From contig NZ_CP110389.1 in assembly GCF_026015985.1 (NCBI RefSeq), forward strand, positions 4,744,001 to 4,808,000: a stretch of DNA of 64,000 nucleotides, in the 5' to 3' direction. Made by a program: the position numbers and the translations under genes. Below, piece after piece: positions 63,991-64,000 of this stretch (the stretch's first letter is position 1; each line of letters opens with the position of its first letter). The notes under the pieces were generated by a model. The model was not told where the DNA came from, did not search any database, and was given only the letters and a program-made list of their open reading frames with translations. The stretch comes from Rhodopseudomonas sp. P2A-2r (lineage in GTDB: Bacteria > Pseudomonadota > Alphaproteobacteria > Rhizobiales > Xanthobacteraceae).

Positions 63991-64000
63991 CCGCAGCTCC

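Noticed and set aside
1..64000. tRNA, rRNA, insertion sequences, phage or integrative element
   Set aside because: No cloverleaf, transposase, integrase or att-like direct repeat was recognised; the gaps are filled with palindromic repeats.

Overview
This is a high-GC alphaproteobacterial chromosome segment. Gene content and the style of the intergenic palindromic repeats point to the Bradyrhizobiaceae/Nitrobacteraceae (Bradyrhizobium, Rhodopseudomonas, Afipia and relatives). That placement is inference and the genus is not resolved. No tRNA, rRNA, CRISPR array, transposase or integrase was seen. Long antisense open frames are common because of the GC content and are not genes.

Layout. (1) 1-4.9 kb, minus: a circularly permuted ATP-grasp/alpha-E protein running off the left edge and a transglutaminase/DUF2126 protein, a pair predicted from gene context to make or attach peptides. 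(2) 5.4-21.2 kb: a catabolic island built around homoprotocatechuate meta-cleavage. HpaR and a complete Liv-type ABC transporter (livK, livH, a livM-livG fusion, livF), an Ldh2-type dehydrogenase, an HpaI-type aldolase and a UxaA/GarD-type dehydratase lie on the minus strand. hpaF, hpaE, hpaD, a fumarylacetoacetase-fold enzyme and a ThDP enzyme lie divergently on the plus strand. A perfect TTAACATGTTAA palindrome sits between the two arms. (3) 21.2-31.3 kb: an MFS transporter, AlkB with a second 2OG-Fe(II) oxygenase, DUF2848, an amidase, an AtuA/AtuA-related pair, and divergently a DUF35-thiolase-SDR set of acyl-CoA type. (4) 31.5-44.7 kb: an SMP-30 lactonase, PEP carboxylase, a hybrid histidine kinase, an oxidoreductase with a Bug binding protein, an acyl-CoA synthetase with an enoyl-CoA hydratase, a dienoyl-CoA-reductase-like SDR and cytochrome c'. 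(5) 44.9-48.8 kb: a CoxL-like molybdoenzyme subunit and MurJ. (6) 48.9-64 kb: surface polysaccharide genes, comprising an aminotransferase/dehydrogenase pair, two tandem paralogous small proteins, ManC, UDP-glucuronate epimerase, a WecA-type transferase, a CapD/WbpM dehydratase, the full ADP-heptose pathway (GmhA, HldE, GmhB, HldD) and two glycosyltransferases.

The strongest whole-window signal is technical. Seven otherwise intact conserved genes are broken by eight single-base indels, most of them in short G/C runs, and correcting each base restores a family-length protein. These look like uncorrected sequencing errors rather than decay. I typed such genes as pseudogene because the frame is broken as given, but I expect most to be functional. 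The second whole-window signal is a dense set of dispersed palindromic repeats in at least six families. They fill most gaps, sit inside operons, and in one case supply the C-terminus of a protein.

No clearly new system stands out. The best candidates for novelty are the tandem small paralogs at 51.4-52.4 kb, the ATP-grasp/alpha-E/transglutaminase pair at the left edge, and the role of the ThDP enzyme in the homoprotocatechuate island.
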